Source: UBA7359 sp041689615 (lineage in GTDB: Bacteria > Pseudomonadota > Gammaproteobacteria > Eutrophobiales > Eutrophobiaceae). From it: a stretch of 35,060 bases of DNA. Position numbers and translations under genes: made by a program. Each line of letters starts with the position of its first letter. The first letter of the stretch is position 1. A model generated the notes under the pieces. That model was given only the letters and a program-made list of their open reading frames with translations, was not told where the DNA came from and searched no databases. Positions 23,624 through 32,286 of this stretch are shown here, piece after piece. The stretch lies in assembly GCA_041689615.1 (NCBI GenBank), contig JBDNFW010000009.1:1-35060 (forward strand), given 5' to 3'.

Positions 23624-24268
23624 TTATAATTTCAATTCAACGCGAATTTGTTTAAATACATCGCTAAACATTTTTTCTGTTAAACGTTTTGTATTCGTGT
23701 TGTAACGACTGCAATGATAAGAATCTATTATTTGTCTACCATCATCAAGTTTATGTGCTTTACCATGAATAAAAGGATAGTTAGTTTGTCTTAATCCTAA
23801 TGCTTTAATTACTGCTTTATGCGAAATTAGTCCCAAACAAAGAATCACTGCTTTCTTGTCTATTGTTTTTAGTTCTTCAACCAGAAAAGAATTACAGGTA
23901 TTGATTTCTTCGCCAACGGGTTTATTTTCTGGGGGCAAACATTTAACGGCATTAGTAATTCGGGCATGTTTTAATTTCAAGCCATCTTTCAAATCAGTCG
24001 ATATTGGTTTATTGCTAAAACCGTGTTGATACAACATTTGATAAAGAATAATACCGGCGTGGTCGCCAGTAAAAGGCCTACCTGTGGCGTTAGCACCGTG
24101 CATGCCGGGTGCAAGCCCTACGATGAGTAGCTTTGGTTCATCTACGCCAAATGGAGGAACAGGTCTGGCATGATATTCAGGATATTTTTTTTTGTTCTCC
24201 ACCAGAAAACGGCTTAATCGTGGACAAGCCGTGCAGTTGAGATCAAATACAGAGGTATTTAATGACAT
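23624..24268 (-). CDS. Uracil-DNA glycosylase, family 5 (UDGb type)
   Basis: The 214-residue enzyme should remove uracil (and probably other deaminated bases) from DNA to start base-excision repair. The motif GLAPGMHGANATGRPFTGD (51-69) is the family 5 form of motif A, in which the polar catalytic residue of other UDG families is absent. Four cysteines at 12, 15, 110 and 125 fit the [4Fe-4S] cluster of family 4/5 enzymes. Motif HGKAHKL (residues ~171-177) corresponds to the leucine-loop region. It lies 7 bp ahead of uvrC and 14 bp after the catalase-like gene on the same strand, joining two repair functions. Confidence 0.88.
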   Translation of the reverse strand: MSLNTSVFDLNCTACPRLSRFLVENKKKYPEYHARPVPPFGVDEPKLLIVGLAPGMHGANATGRPFTGDHAGIILYQMLYQHGFSNKPISTDLKDGLKLKHARITNAVKCLPPENKPVGEEINTCNSFLVEELKTIDKKAVILCLGLISHKAVIKALGLRQTNYPFIHGKAHKLDDGRQIIDSYHCSRYNTNTKRLTEKMFSDVFKQIRVELKL

Positions 24269-24282
24269 ATCCTGATTTTACG

Positions 24283-25374
24283 TTACCAAGCAAGATTTGT
24301 CGGCACTTCTGTTTTATTTTCTTTATGTCGGTAATGTGAGCTCGCCTGATAGACTTCTTTACGTATACGGTTTAATTCCCCTATTGGACGATGTTCATCA
24401 AGTGCATTCCACGGAGAGAATGAAAGGTTTTCGCAAAAAGCCTGTTGCACTTCCGTATCGAATTGCTGTGTAGGGACTGTTATTTTAGCAATTGTCACAT
24501 AAGGAGAGTCTGATTCCTTCCATTCGATGCTTGGATCTTCAATAGGCGTGTATTTATCCGGCTTTTGTAATTGCACCATAAAATTAAAACAAGCTTCTCC
24601 TGTTTTTAATTCTTCTACCATGGTTTTTCGTAAAAAATCAGCGTCTGTCTTATCTCTTTTGCTTTCAATATCTGCTACGGAACAAGATTGAGCAGAAAAT
24701 TTAATATTATGTGGGCCGAGTTTATATGCCGTGTTACTAAAGTATTGAGCCAATAATGGACTTGCTGGCGCTTCCTTCAATGTCGCTAAGCCATGAAACA
24801 ATTCTCTTATATTCCAATTAAATGGATTTAGCCCGGAAAAGAAATACAAAATCTTATCATCACTCTCGACAAATCGATTGTAATCTTCGACATTCGCTGC
24901 AAAAAATACTGGCGCATCATGCATTAAAAATTCTTGTGTATCAGAAGCCCCTTCTGTTTTTATTAATTCATCATCGTAAATATTAAATAATTTAATCGCC
25001 ATGCCATGTGCATCTTTGTCTGCATCATGATTATTCTTCATGCTTGATCTGCCATTAGAAAAACGTATCCAGCTTTTATATTGTTTTCCGGGGACATTAA
25101 ATACGCCATACTGTAGTTCAGACCGAATATCTTCGCTAATATCAAAATAAGCTTTTACACATGCATGGCCTTTCGAATGTGCACCACGAGCGACATAGTC
25201 TGTTTTATTTTCTTCAACTACTTTTATGAAGTTATTAACTGAACGCTGAATCTGTTCAGCTTCATCCTGACGATAAACTTCATCAGTTGTAACAGGAGCA
25301 TTACTATAAAAATAATAAGAAAGGAAAAGAGTAATAAAAATGACGACAAACATAAAAAACTTTAAAAACTTCAT
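24283..25374 (-). CDS. Membrane-anchored catalase-like haem protein
   Basis: A 363-residue protein with an N-terminal signal anchor (residues 5-23). The catalase-fold landmarks are present: RGAHSKGHA (63-71) holds the distal His66, with RFSNGRS (104-110), DAHGMAIKLF (121-130), QEFLMHDAPVFF (148-159) and, near the end, SPWNALDEHRPIGELNRIRK. It is shorter than true catalases (about 480 or more residues) and belongs to the catalase-like family related to allene oxide synthases and small catalase-related peroxidases, which may act on lipid hydroperoxides rather than H2O2. It starts 2 bp after a di-haem cytochrome c gene, which follows an LCAT-like lipase gene. The trio suggests handling of lipid or lipid peroxide in the periplasm; this is inference. 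Confidence 0.85.
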   Translation of the reverse strand: MKFLKFFMFVVIFITLFLSYYFYSNAPVTTDEVYRQDEAEQIQRSVNNFIKVVEENKTDYVARGAHSKGHACVKAYFDISEDIRSELQYGVFNVPGKQYKSWIRFSNGRSSMKNNHDADKDAHGMAIKLFNIYDDELIKTEGASDTQEFLMHDAPVFFAANVEDYNRFVESDDKILYFFSGLNPFNWNIRELFHGLATLKEAPASPLLAQYFSNTAYKLGPHNIKFSAQSCSVADIESKRDKTDADFLRKTMVEELKTGEACFNFMVQLQKPDKYTPIEDPSIEWKESDSPYVTIAKITVPTQQFDTEVQQAFCENLSFSPWNALDEHRPIGELNRIRKEVYQASSHYRHKENKTEVPTNLAW

Positions 25375-25376
25375 AT

Positions 25377-27089
25377 TTATAAAGTTTTCATATATTCAAC
25401 TAAGGCCCAGATTTCATATTCAGAAAAAGGATCTGTGCCGTACTCACCTGTTCCGTATTCATGGCCTGCGTTACTATTACCCTTTAATGAGGTATCAAAC
25501 AAAAACGAACCTGACCGTTCTTCATCAACATAACCGACTTTAATCGGTTCAAATTCCCATGAGCCGATATAAAATGATTTTGATCTTTCTTCTGCTGGCA
25601 ATAACAGTTCATATAAATTTGGCACTGAACCATTATGTAAAAATGGCCCGCCAGTCCAGATTCCGTTTAATGGCCTTGCTTTGTAAGCTAACAGGGCTTT
25701 ATCTGATACTTCTTGTCCGCGTTCAATAATTTCTCCATCGACATATTTAGGTGGATGTACTCCTTCAGGGTGCCCTGCATTTTTAGAGTCTCTAATTGCC
25801 AGATAACTTTGTATCGGATTATTTTTTAATACTCCTCCCATTAAATTATTAGCAATATAAAGTGCTGGAGCTTCTGCGCCCATTACTTTGCCTACAGAAT
25901 AGAATCGTGGGCGGCCTTCAAAAATTCCTGTCTTCGCTGTTTGTTCTAAAACATTACGTGCCATCAAAGGATCTGTTTGTATTGCATCCAAAGTACTCAT
26001 GCGCGCTTTTATTTTGCGATTCGGATCAGTGCGATCAATATCTTGATGGCAACTTAAACAATGATTTTCATAAAGCACTCTACCTACTGTCGTTTTTTCG
26101 TTATCTATTTCCGGAAAGAAGTCCGGCCAAAGCGGCGAATATAAAGCTGCTACTTTCTTTTCTATATCTCGAAGGTTTTTAGCTTCGATTGAAGAAGGAT
26201 AACCGCCGTCAATATAAAACAACCATTTTTTAGTTTGCGGCTCAACATCACCAAACACACCCATCACTTCACCAACATTACGTGCTAAAGCACCCACATA
26301 GGAATTTGATTGTGAACCATCCCATTCAACGTAATCATGCTGTGGCGTATCCCAAAGGTATGGGTAACTAGTTGGGGCATCTGGCGCATTAAAATTATCT
26401 TTAACGCCTGTGTATGACAATGCTTTATTAAGAATAGCGCCGAAAGCATCTAGTCGTGAATAACCATAGGCAACATCAGTATGATTCATTCGATTATTTT
26501 CTTTTCGCGCAACATAAGACTTATCAAACTCGTCTTTTAGTTTTATTTTTTTCTCTTCAGATGCATTCTCACCTAATACTCTTTCTTCAAAACGTACGTA
26601 TTTATTTTTATCATCCCATGTCGCTTTCATGGATGATTCAATATCGAGTCGAAATTGCCCCAAATCAATCATGCTTTGGCCGCCATCAATACGAATAAAT
26701 TTATCCTGATATTTTATTTGTTGCGTATGACAAGCAGCACAAGTTAAACCGACGTAGTCTTTATTTCTCGAAAAACCAACTGGCAAACCATCAGGATTAT
26801 TTTTACTTTTCTTTGCTGGCAAAAAACCTAAATTAAGTAAATTAAAAGAATTACTTAATAAACTTTCATTATCCGCTTGTTCGAGATTAATAAAAATTCG
26901 ATAAGGCATTAGGCGCGAACCTTGATCGATAAAATAAAACCATTCTCGATCAGCTTCATTCCAATTTTGATCAAGATAAATTAATTCATCTAGAAGCATA
27001 GCTTGCTTATCTTGAACTTCTGAAGCATGCGCCATGCTGCCAATCAAACTTAAGAATAAAAATAAAATATATATATATTGATGCATCAT
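25377..27089 (-). CDS. Di-haem cytochrome c peroxidase-like protein, periplasmic
   Basis: A 570-residue protein with a signal peptide (cut after SMAHA, ~22). Two haem c attachment sites are present: CAACH (117-121) and CLSCH (344-348). The conserved closing region GIWTGGPFLHNGSVPNLYEL supplies a third important His and is typical of the large di-haem cytochrome c peroxidase/RoxA-like group. It is much longer than classical CcpA (~330 residues). Family members reduce peroxides or, in RoxA, oxidise hydrocarbons; the substrate cannot be told here. It is directly downstream of the lipase gene (2 bp) and upstream of the catalase-like gene, so it is probably co-transcribed with both. Confidence 0.87.
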   Translation of the reverse strand: MMHQYIYILFLFLSLIGSMAHASEVQDKQAMLLDELIYLDQNWNEADREWFYFIDQGSRLMPYRIFINLEQADNESLLSNSFNLLNLGFLPAKKSKNNPDGLPVGFSRNKDYVGLTCAACHTQQIKYQDKFIRIDGGQSMIDLGQFRLDIESSMKATWDDKNKYVRFEERVLGENASEEKKIKLKDEFDKSYVARKENNRMNHTDVAYGYSRLDAFGAILNKALSYTGVKDNFNAPDAPTSYPYLWDTPQHDYVEWDGSQSNSYVGALARNVGEVMGVFGDVEPQTKKWLFYIDGGYPSSIEAKNLRDIEKKVAALYSPLWPDFFPEIDNEKTTVGRVLYENHCLSCHQDIDRTDPNRKIKARMSTLDAIQTDPLMARNVLEQTAKTGIFEGRPRFYSVGKVMGAEAPALYIANNLMGGVLKNNPIQSYLAIRDSKNAGHPEGVHPPKYVDGEIIERGQEVSDKALLAYKARPLNGIWTGGPFLHNGSVPNLYELLLPAEERSKSFYIGSWEFEPIKVGYVDEERSGSFLFDTSLKGNSNAGHEYGTGEYGTDPFSEYEIWALVEYMKTL

Positions 27090-27091
27090 GT

Positions 27092-28501
27092 TTAGTCCCT
27101 GATAAGTAATGCATTTAATAAGTTATCTTGAAAACTAATATTGCCAGTCAAGCTGTTATGTTTTTCACACAAAAATACAATGTGATCCAATGGGAAGAAA
27201 GAATACTTATGGCGAGGTACACTAGGGTCTAAAACAGAACGCCCCATTAAAGAAGCTTTAGAAACAGAACCATCACCTGGCTCCATTAATAATTCATTAT
27301 AATCAATGTTATCAATCGGATTCATTATTTCATCAGGATACATTCTGATTAATGATTCCCCTTCAACTTCTTCAACAACAATTCTAGCTGGCGTTAAATG
27401 ACAGTCTCCGCCAAACACTATCAACAGTGGATGCTTTTCCGGTAAAGGAACAGTTAATGACCAGGCAAAGCGTCGGGCTCTTTCTAATGATTTACCAAAG
27501 AATTGTTCCAGGGTTTCTAAATGTTTTTCTGCTTCTTCCTTGCTATTAAACTCACTTGTTATTCGTGCTCTGACTTCAGGGTTAAAAATGGCCCATTGAA
27601 AATTTTTCCAGATATTTATATCGAATAAATCACGATCAAGTGGCTTGCCTTCAGCGGTCACTATCCAGTTATTTAATGGATGCGGAAACAAATGATACAA
27701 GCTCGGCATCGTCATCAGTGTTTCAGGATTAATGCGTTTTAATCCTAATTGAATGCCACTGATAAAACCATTCATCATCTTAACGGAGCCAAGATTTGGC
27801 GTGCCTAATAAAATAACGCGTCGTACTCGCTCACCACCATACATATTGACTGGAAACTCATTGTCATTAGTTACATCGACACGTCCGTAACGCATGAAAT
27901 AACGTGTTATCAAACCACCCATGCTGTGAGCAACTATATCGACTTTAAGATCGGGGTTGTCATAATCTTGTCGTATCTGATCGACCATGTCAGCCAATTT
28001 ACTCGCACTGACAACATTGTCTTGTCGCCAATCATATACAAACGTATATAGATTTTTCTGATTTGGATTAATCTTTTGACCGAGTTCAACGCTTGTATAA
28101 CCACCATATTCCGTCAGCGTTTTTATAATGTTGCCGTAAAAGTCTTTACCGATGATATCGCCAGCTAATTGGTAGGCTTCGTAGATATTAGGTTTTATTT
28201 CTAATGTTTCCGGATCGATATCCAAAGCCAAGTGACGATACTCATCAAACAATAATTTCCAAGGCGAACTAAACCAGCCTTCCATCCCTGTTTCTTTATC
28301 TCGGAGTTTGCTACCTAAAACACCATGAACAAAAATGACAGGAGGCTGATCCGTCACCATTTTGCTTTCGACAAAGAGTCTTTCGAGGTTGGGCTTTTGT
28401 TCGAAATTACCTAAAATGAAATAAAGTGAAACGATAATCGCAGTTAAAAGCGAAATGACAACAGTTCGATTAAAAACAATTTTTAGAAGACGGGATATCA
28501 T
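27092..28501 (-). CDS. LCAT-like acyltransferase/phospholipase, membrane anchored
   Basis: I choose the ATG at 28501 (MISRLLKIVFNRTVV...); the frame extends to a TTG at 28519 with no better ribosome site. The ~469-residue product has a signal anchor near its N-terminus and then an alpha/beta hydrolase of the lecithin:cholesterol acyltransferase family. VIFVHGVLGSKL is the oxyanion region, FVYDWRQD is the family hallmark, and AHSMGG holds the nucleophile Ser (residue 193 from this start). GDGSVSKASLMG and PLDHIVFL near the C-terminus supply the likely Asp and His. It probably hydrolyses or transfers acyl chains of phospholipids or sterol esters outside the cytoplasm. It is the first gene of the minus-strand run to the cytochrome and catalase-like genes. 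Confidence 0.85.
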   Translation of the reverse strand: MISRLLKIVFNRTVVISLLTAIIVSLYFILGNFEQKPNLERLFVESKMVTDQPPVIFVHGVLGSKLRDKETGMEGWFSSPWKLLFDEYRHLALDIDPETLEIKPNIYEAYQLAGDIIGKDFYGNIIKTLTEYGGYTSVELGQKINPNQKNLYTFVYDWRQDNVVSASKLADMVDQIRQDYDNPDLKVDIVAHSMGGLITRYFMRYGRVDVTNDNEFPVNMYGGERVRRVILLGTPNLGSVKMMNGFISGIQLGLKRINPETLMTMPSLYHLFPHPLNNWIVTAEGKPLDRDLFDINIWKNFQWAIFNPEVRARITSEFNSKEEAEKHLETLEQFFGKSLERARRFAWSLTVPLPEKHPLLIVFGGDCHLTPARIVVEEVEGESLIRMYPDEIMNPIDNIDYNELLMEPGDGSVSKASLMGRSVLDPSVPRHKYSFFPLDHIVFLCEKHNSLTGNISFQDNLLNALLIRD

Positions 28502-28627
28502 TTTAAATTTAATTGTCAAAATTAAGAGAAATCTAAATAATAGAGTTTATTATCTACTAAAGTTCATATTGATCCCTTAAAATATAGATATATTTTATGA
28601 TATCGCTGAAATGAGTATGGAAATAGA

Positions 28628-29092
28628 ATGAAACACCTATTTGTGAAGCAAATATTGATATTTATTTTAGTGCTGCAATGCACTGCTTGTAATTACGCGG
28701 CAATTTCACCACCGTGGGAAATTCCAGATCCGCATCTGCAAGAAATCGCCATGATTAGAGCCGATCCGCATTGGGGAACAGTGGTGATATACAATCCAAA
28801 TACCTGCAAAGAAATAGGAAATTCTTGCGGTTTTTTTCGTCTACACGCTTTCGCACATAATCATTTGAACCACACGTTACTTGCGAGTCCTGATGCATAT
28901 CCTGTTTCATTGGAAAATCAAGCTGACTGCTGGGCGGCAAAATACGGAAAACCTATTGAAGTTAAAGCCGTAGTGACCCTTTTTCTAGACAAAAATAGAA
29001 ATCCGACCTGGAAAATTCATGGCGATCTGCTTAAACGAGCAGAAAATATACGTGCCTGTGCTATACAGGCCGGCAAGTGGACGGACAATTAA
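28628..29092 (+). CDS. Exported protein, degenerate metallopeptidase-like
   Basis: A 154-residue protein with a signal peptide rich in Leu/Ile and ending near CTAC; a lipoprotein is possible but the lipobox is poor. Its core reads FRLHAFAHNHLNH, followed 17 residues later by ENQADCWAAKYG. This spacing resembles zinc peptidases with HExxH and a downstream E-x-QAD-C-[FW]-A, but the Glu of HExxH is Ala here (HAFAH), so it may be inactive or the likeness may mislead. Six Cys suggest disulphides. It stands alone on the plus strand, divergent from the lipase gene and convergent with the lipoprotein gene. Confidence 0.65.
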   Translation: MKHLFVKQILIFILVLQCTACNYAAISPPWEIPDPHLQEIAMIRADPHWGTVVIYNPNTCKEIGNSCGFFRLHAFAHNHLNHTLLASPDAYPVSLENQADCWAAKYGKPIEVKAVVTLFLDKNRNPTWKIHGDLLKRAENIRACAIQAGKWTDN

Positions 29093-29104
29093 CAAGCTAT
29101 AGGT

Positions 29105-29140
29105 GACTGTTTAAATTTACATTTAGCAAATTGAACAGTC
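29105..29140. terminator. Inverted repeat between convergent genes
   Basis: GACTGTT (29105-29111) pairs with AACAGTC (29134-29140), and inner AAATT/AATTT bases can extend the stem. It lies between the ends of the genes at 29092 and 29168. No T tract follows on either strand, so it is a weak candidate for a bidirectional terminator. Confidence 0.35.
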
Positions 29141-29167
29141 AGAAAATTGTAGATTACAAAAAGCGAT

Positions 29168-29575
29168 TTAAAGCGGCACGGACTCTGCTTGTTGCACTTC
29201 CTTTTTTGGTAGTTCCAATGTTTTAAACTCGTAACCACATTTTTTCTGGATTGAAGCAACTTCCAAAGCTTCGTACTCACCTTTTAGCCGTGAGTATTCT
29301 TGGGCTTCAACCCCATCTCCATCTAGAAAAAACAATGATGGCCAAAATAAGATTAACCCTATTGCCATGGTTGTACTGTCACTAGAGGCTTTTTCCTCAA
29401 CTATTCCAGCTGATTCGTTAACTTTTCGTGTTAAACGAGATAATTCCCCGCCAATTTGTTGGCAATCATAACTATCGTACATTACTGGAGAAACGTATTG
29501 GGTAGGTATTTCGTTTGCGGAAGACGCACACCCTACTAAAACGGCACATCCCACAATTAATAATATATTTTTCAT
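29168..29575 (-). CDS. Small lipoprotein
   Basis: A 135-residue protein with a clear type II signal: MKNILLIVGCAVLVGC, with lipobox LVGC and lipidation at Cys16. The mature part has YDSYDCQQIGGELSRL (a Cys-containing helix), a hydrophobic stretch (MAIGLILFWPSLFFL, ~70-84) and EYSRLKGEYEALE...QKKC, likely a coiled coil. Small lipoproteins with this plan occur in many Proteobacteria and in prophages; function is unknown. Residues after the mature N-terminus are not Asp, so outer-membrane delivery is likely. It is a single gene, convergent with 28628-29092. Confidence 0.75.
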   Translation of the reverse strand: MKNILLIVGCAVLVGCASSANEIPTQYVSPVMYDSYDCQQIGGELSRLTRKVNESAGIVEEKASSDSTTMAIGLILFWPSLFFLDGDGVEAQEYSRLKGEYEALEVASIQKKCGYEFKTLELPKKEVQQAESVPL

Positions 29576-29645
29576 TGGTCAACTCCCTGTATTATTATTT
29601 TAAAATCCCATTATATAAAATAAATAGTCGATATAAAATAAAAAA

Positions 29646-29659
29646 TGGCGGAGAGGGTG
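29646..29659 (-). other. Possible attachment-site core resembling a tRNA-Ser 3' end
   Basis: On the minus strand these 14 nt read CACCCTCTCCGCCA, which looks like the acceptor 3' strand plus CCA of a tRNA-Ser. No tRNA body follows at higher coordinates. It lies 154 bp before a P4-type integrase, a class that commonly uses tRNA-Ser/Leu 3' ends. The match is short and could be chance. Confidence 0.3.
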
Positions 29660-29812
29660 TCCGCGATGCTATCGTCCACTAAAGTCCAACAAGGTTCATT
29701 ATACTCAATAAATACAATAAGTTATACATTTTATTGTGTATTGTCATCCAACGTAGTTTAATAAGATCCATGTCAAACAGTAAGATCTACAGTAAGATCG
29801 GATATAAATCTT

Positions 29813-30976
29813 ATGGCTTTAAAAATCAATAAAATATCAGTCCGCCAAATACCAGCACTTGGGGCCGGTTTCCACTCAGATGGTGGTGGTCTTTATTTGC
29901 GGGTTAAAGATACGGGATCACGAGCTTGGGTATTCAGATTTACTCAGCACGGAAAAACACGTGAAATAGGACTAGGAGCAACACATTCCCAAGGTCTTGC
30001 GGATGCCAGGAAAGTGGCCGAAAAAATGCGCCGAGCAAGGCATGAAGGTAAAGACCCAGCCGATGTCATAAAAGTGTCAGAGCAGACACAAGACAACAAT
30101 ACTTTTAAATCATGCGCAGAAGAACTAATAAAGACTAAAAAGGCTGGCTGGAGAAACGCTAAACATGCCCAACAGTGGGAAAATACACTTCGTGACTATG
30201 TTTACCCAGAAATTGGGCATTTACCACCTAGCGAAGTGTCGTTAGCTCATATCAAGAAAATACTCCTGCCTATCTGGACAGATAAAACAGAGACAGCAAC
30301 CAGAGTAAGACAACGAATAGAGTCTATCCTTGACTGGGCAAGCGTCCACGGATTGCGAGAAGGGGAAAATCCAGCTCGATGGAAAGGCGTATTGGATATA
30401 GTGCTACCTTCTCCAAACAAGGTGCGCACAGTAAAGCACTTTACTGCCCTACCCTATGACGAACTTCCCAAGTTGATGAAGAATATTCGTACGAAGACCA
30501 GTCTTTCTGCCTACTGTTTGCGATTCGTAATATTAACAGCCGTACGCTCAGGTGAAGCTCGGGGAGCAACATGGTCTGAGATCGACTTAATAAAATCGAT
30601 TTGGACCATCCCTGCTAGACGAATGAAGGCAAACATTAAGCATCGAGTCCCTCTTTCAAAAGAAGCTATCTCAATCCTCAAAATAATAAAAAAAACACGT
30701 GATGAAGAATTGGTTTTTCCTGGTATAAAGGGTGCCATTCAGTCTGATGCGACCCTGAGCAAATTCTTACGTTCTCTCGCGTCAGATATAACTGTTCATG
30801 GTTTTCGTTCGACTTTCAGGCAATGGGCAGCAGAAAAAACAAATTACCCTTCCGCTGTCTGTGAACTGGCATTATCACATGTCAATAAAGACAAAGTGGA
30901 AGCAGCATATCAGCGCTCTGACTTATTCGACCTCAGAAAGAAACTTATGAAAGATTGGTGTATATATTTAAATTAA
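29813..30976 (+). CDS. P4-type tyrosine-recombinase integrase
   Basis: A 387-residue protein with the usual three parts: an N-terminal arm-binding DUF4102-like domain (SDGGGLYLRV...SRAWVFRF, 22-43), a core-binding SAM-like domain (~95-190), and a catalytic domain with all key residues: Arg245 (TAVRSGEAR), Lys272, His329-x2-Arg332 (HGFRSTFRQW), His356 and the nucleophile Tyr366 (AAYQRSD). It is complete in length, so it is probably active. It integrates or excises a genomic island, usually at a tRNA gene. Its upstream region has two copies of CAGTAAGATC (about 29777 and 29789) and a tRNA-Ser-like end at 29646. The island it moves probably includes the genes to its right and leaves the window. 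Confidence 0.95.
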   Translation: MALKINKISVRQIPALGAGFHSDGGGLYLRVKDTGSRAWVFRFTQHGKTREIGLGATHSQGLADARKVAEKMRRARHEGKDPADVIKVSEQTQDNNTFKSCAEELIKTKKAGWRNAKHAQQWENTLRDYVYPEIGHLPPSEVSLAHIKKILLPIWTDKTETATRVRQRIESILDWASVHGLREGENPARWKGVLDIVLPSPNKVRTVKHFTALPYDELPKLMKNIRTKTSLSAYCLRFVILTAVRSGEARGATWSEIDLIKSIWTIPARRMKANIKHRVPLSKEAISILKIIKKTRDEELVFPGIKGAIQSDATLSKFLRSLASDITVHGFRSTFRQWAAEKTNYPSAVCELALSHVNKDKVEAAYQRSDLFDLRKKLMKDWCIYLN

Positions 30977-31110
30977 AGCGATGGGCGGGGACTAACTCGG
31001 TATATAAGCAATTGCTTTATAACGGTTTATCCAATGTGGTTTTTGCAACAATCCCACCTCGATACCCCTGCAAAAACGACGTGCAAAAAACGTAAGGGTT
31101 CGAGTCCGAA

Positions 31111-32286
31111 TTACCTCGAATACGCATCTATTTTAGCAATTCTATCGAACAAATCTGTCGCTTTACTTGTCAATGGATCATGGTGATCGGCCCACTCAGT
31201 TGCCCAGGTTAACCATTCGTGCAGCGTTCGATCACCGACGCGTTGATTGCCATCGTTAATATTCTTTTCAATTGCCGTAATAAATTCTCGCACGTGTACG
31301 GCTTCTTTCGCGGCGTCGGCATAACTCAAAAACTCCCGCCATTGATTCTGATCTTTTTTGAAGGCGATTTCTTCTAAATAACGTTGCTGTTCTTCTTCTC
31401 GATATTGGCGTTGTGCATCTTCCCTCTTTTGCTCCTTTTCGACCAATAGCGGTCCTGCAATCTTAAACGTCGCTATAATTTCCGGAAGAAGATCTTTAAA
31501 TGATTTTGTTTTGGTTTCATTCCACTCGTGCCTGATACCACGTTCAAGGTAGGTCTTAATCGAAAAGTGTAGTTTCCCGGTGGGTTCAAGCTCTTGGATA
31601 TAGGGTTTATCGCGGGTAAAGTATGAGGTCTTTTCTTCTTCCGTTAGTGGACGGCGATTTTGCTTCAATTTCTCCCGTAGTGTGAATTCGACCTGTATAC
31701 CCTCATATTCCAAGTAAGCACTGTCATAGTGCTCTGATTTGACCACATAACCCTGTAGCTCGAGTTCATTAAATAGGACATGCAGTATCCTATGCCGGTA
31801 ACGGTCAACTGGTGTAAATGTCGATAACTTATATATAGCACTGTACCGATGACCGAGCGGATCGCGTTTCTTTTCTACTTTTTCTTCCTGTTTTTGCCGT
31901 TTATAGTCATCCAACCAGGCTTTTATAACGGGATGGGGAGAGAGCAGTCGTTCAGGGATGATAATTTCATTACTCTCATCTATGCTTTTCGAGAGTGAAG
32001 CCTGGATTTCAGGCTTGGGCTGAGGCAATCCGTCGGTCTCTGTAATCACAACGTCATTCGATGTGCTTGTATCAGGCTCTGGCAATTGATATTGAATCAC
32101 ATGCTTCCCGGCAGTTTTTCTCGCCCAGTAGCCCCGTCCCGGAGTGGGGATATTCAGACGTGCACATATTTTCGACAGACCTCGGTCAGAAATACCGTAT
32201 TGAACCGCTAATCTACTTATTGGAATTTCCCAAACTTGCTGATATAAATTTTCGCGTGTTACATGTTTATTTTTTTGTTCTGTCAT
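31111..32286 (-). CDS. HTH/coiled-coil protein of unknown function, common on genomic islands
   Basis: A 391-residue protein. Residues ~10-60 are a helix-turn-helix (LYQQVWEIPISRLAVQYGIS, then GLSKICARLNIP and PGRGYWARK) known from many hypothetical proteins on islands and plasmids. The middle (~165-260) is mixed alpha/beta (LHVLFNELELQGYVV..., VEFTLREKL...). Residues ~280-330 are a charged Glu/Lys/Arg coiled coil. No enzyme motif is visible. Its ATG directly abuts the HipA stop, so it is the third gene of the hipBA operon and could modulate it or simply travel with it. Confidence 0.7.
   Translation of the reverse strand: MTEQKNKHVTRENLYQQVWEIPISRLAVQYGISDRGLSKICARLNIPTPGRGYWARKTAGKHVIQYQLPEPDTSTSNDVVITETDGLPQPKPEIQASLSKSIDESNEIIIPERLLSPHPVIKAWLDDYKRQKQEEKVEKKRDPLGHRYSAIYKLSTFTPVDRYRHRILHVLFNELELQGYVVKSEHYDSAYLEYEGIQVEFTLREKLKQNRRPLTEEEKTSYFTRDKPYIQELEPTGKLHFSIKTYLERGIRHEWNETKTKSFKDLLPEIIATFKIAGPLLVEKEQKREDAQRQYREEEQQRYLEEIAFKKDQNQWREFLSYADAAKEAVHVREFITAIEKNINDGNQRVGDRTLHEWLTWATEWADHHDPLTSKATDLFDRIAKIDAYSR

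Noticed and set aside
31040..31076. TTTTTGCA ... TGCAAAAA inverted repeat between the convergent integrase and HTH genes
   Set aside because: The 21-nt loop and lack of a following T tract make it a poor terminator; left out of the features.
31087..31115. GGGTTCGAGTCC resembling a tRNA T arm behind the integrase
   Set aside because: Flanking bases do not form a full T stem or an acceptor strand with CCA, and no tRNA body is present.
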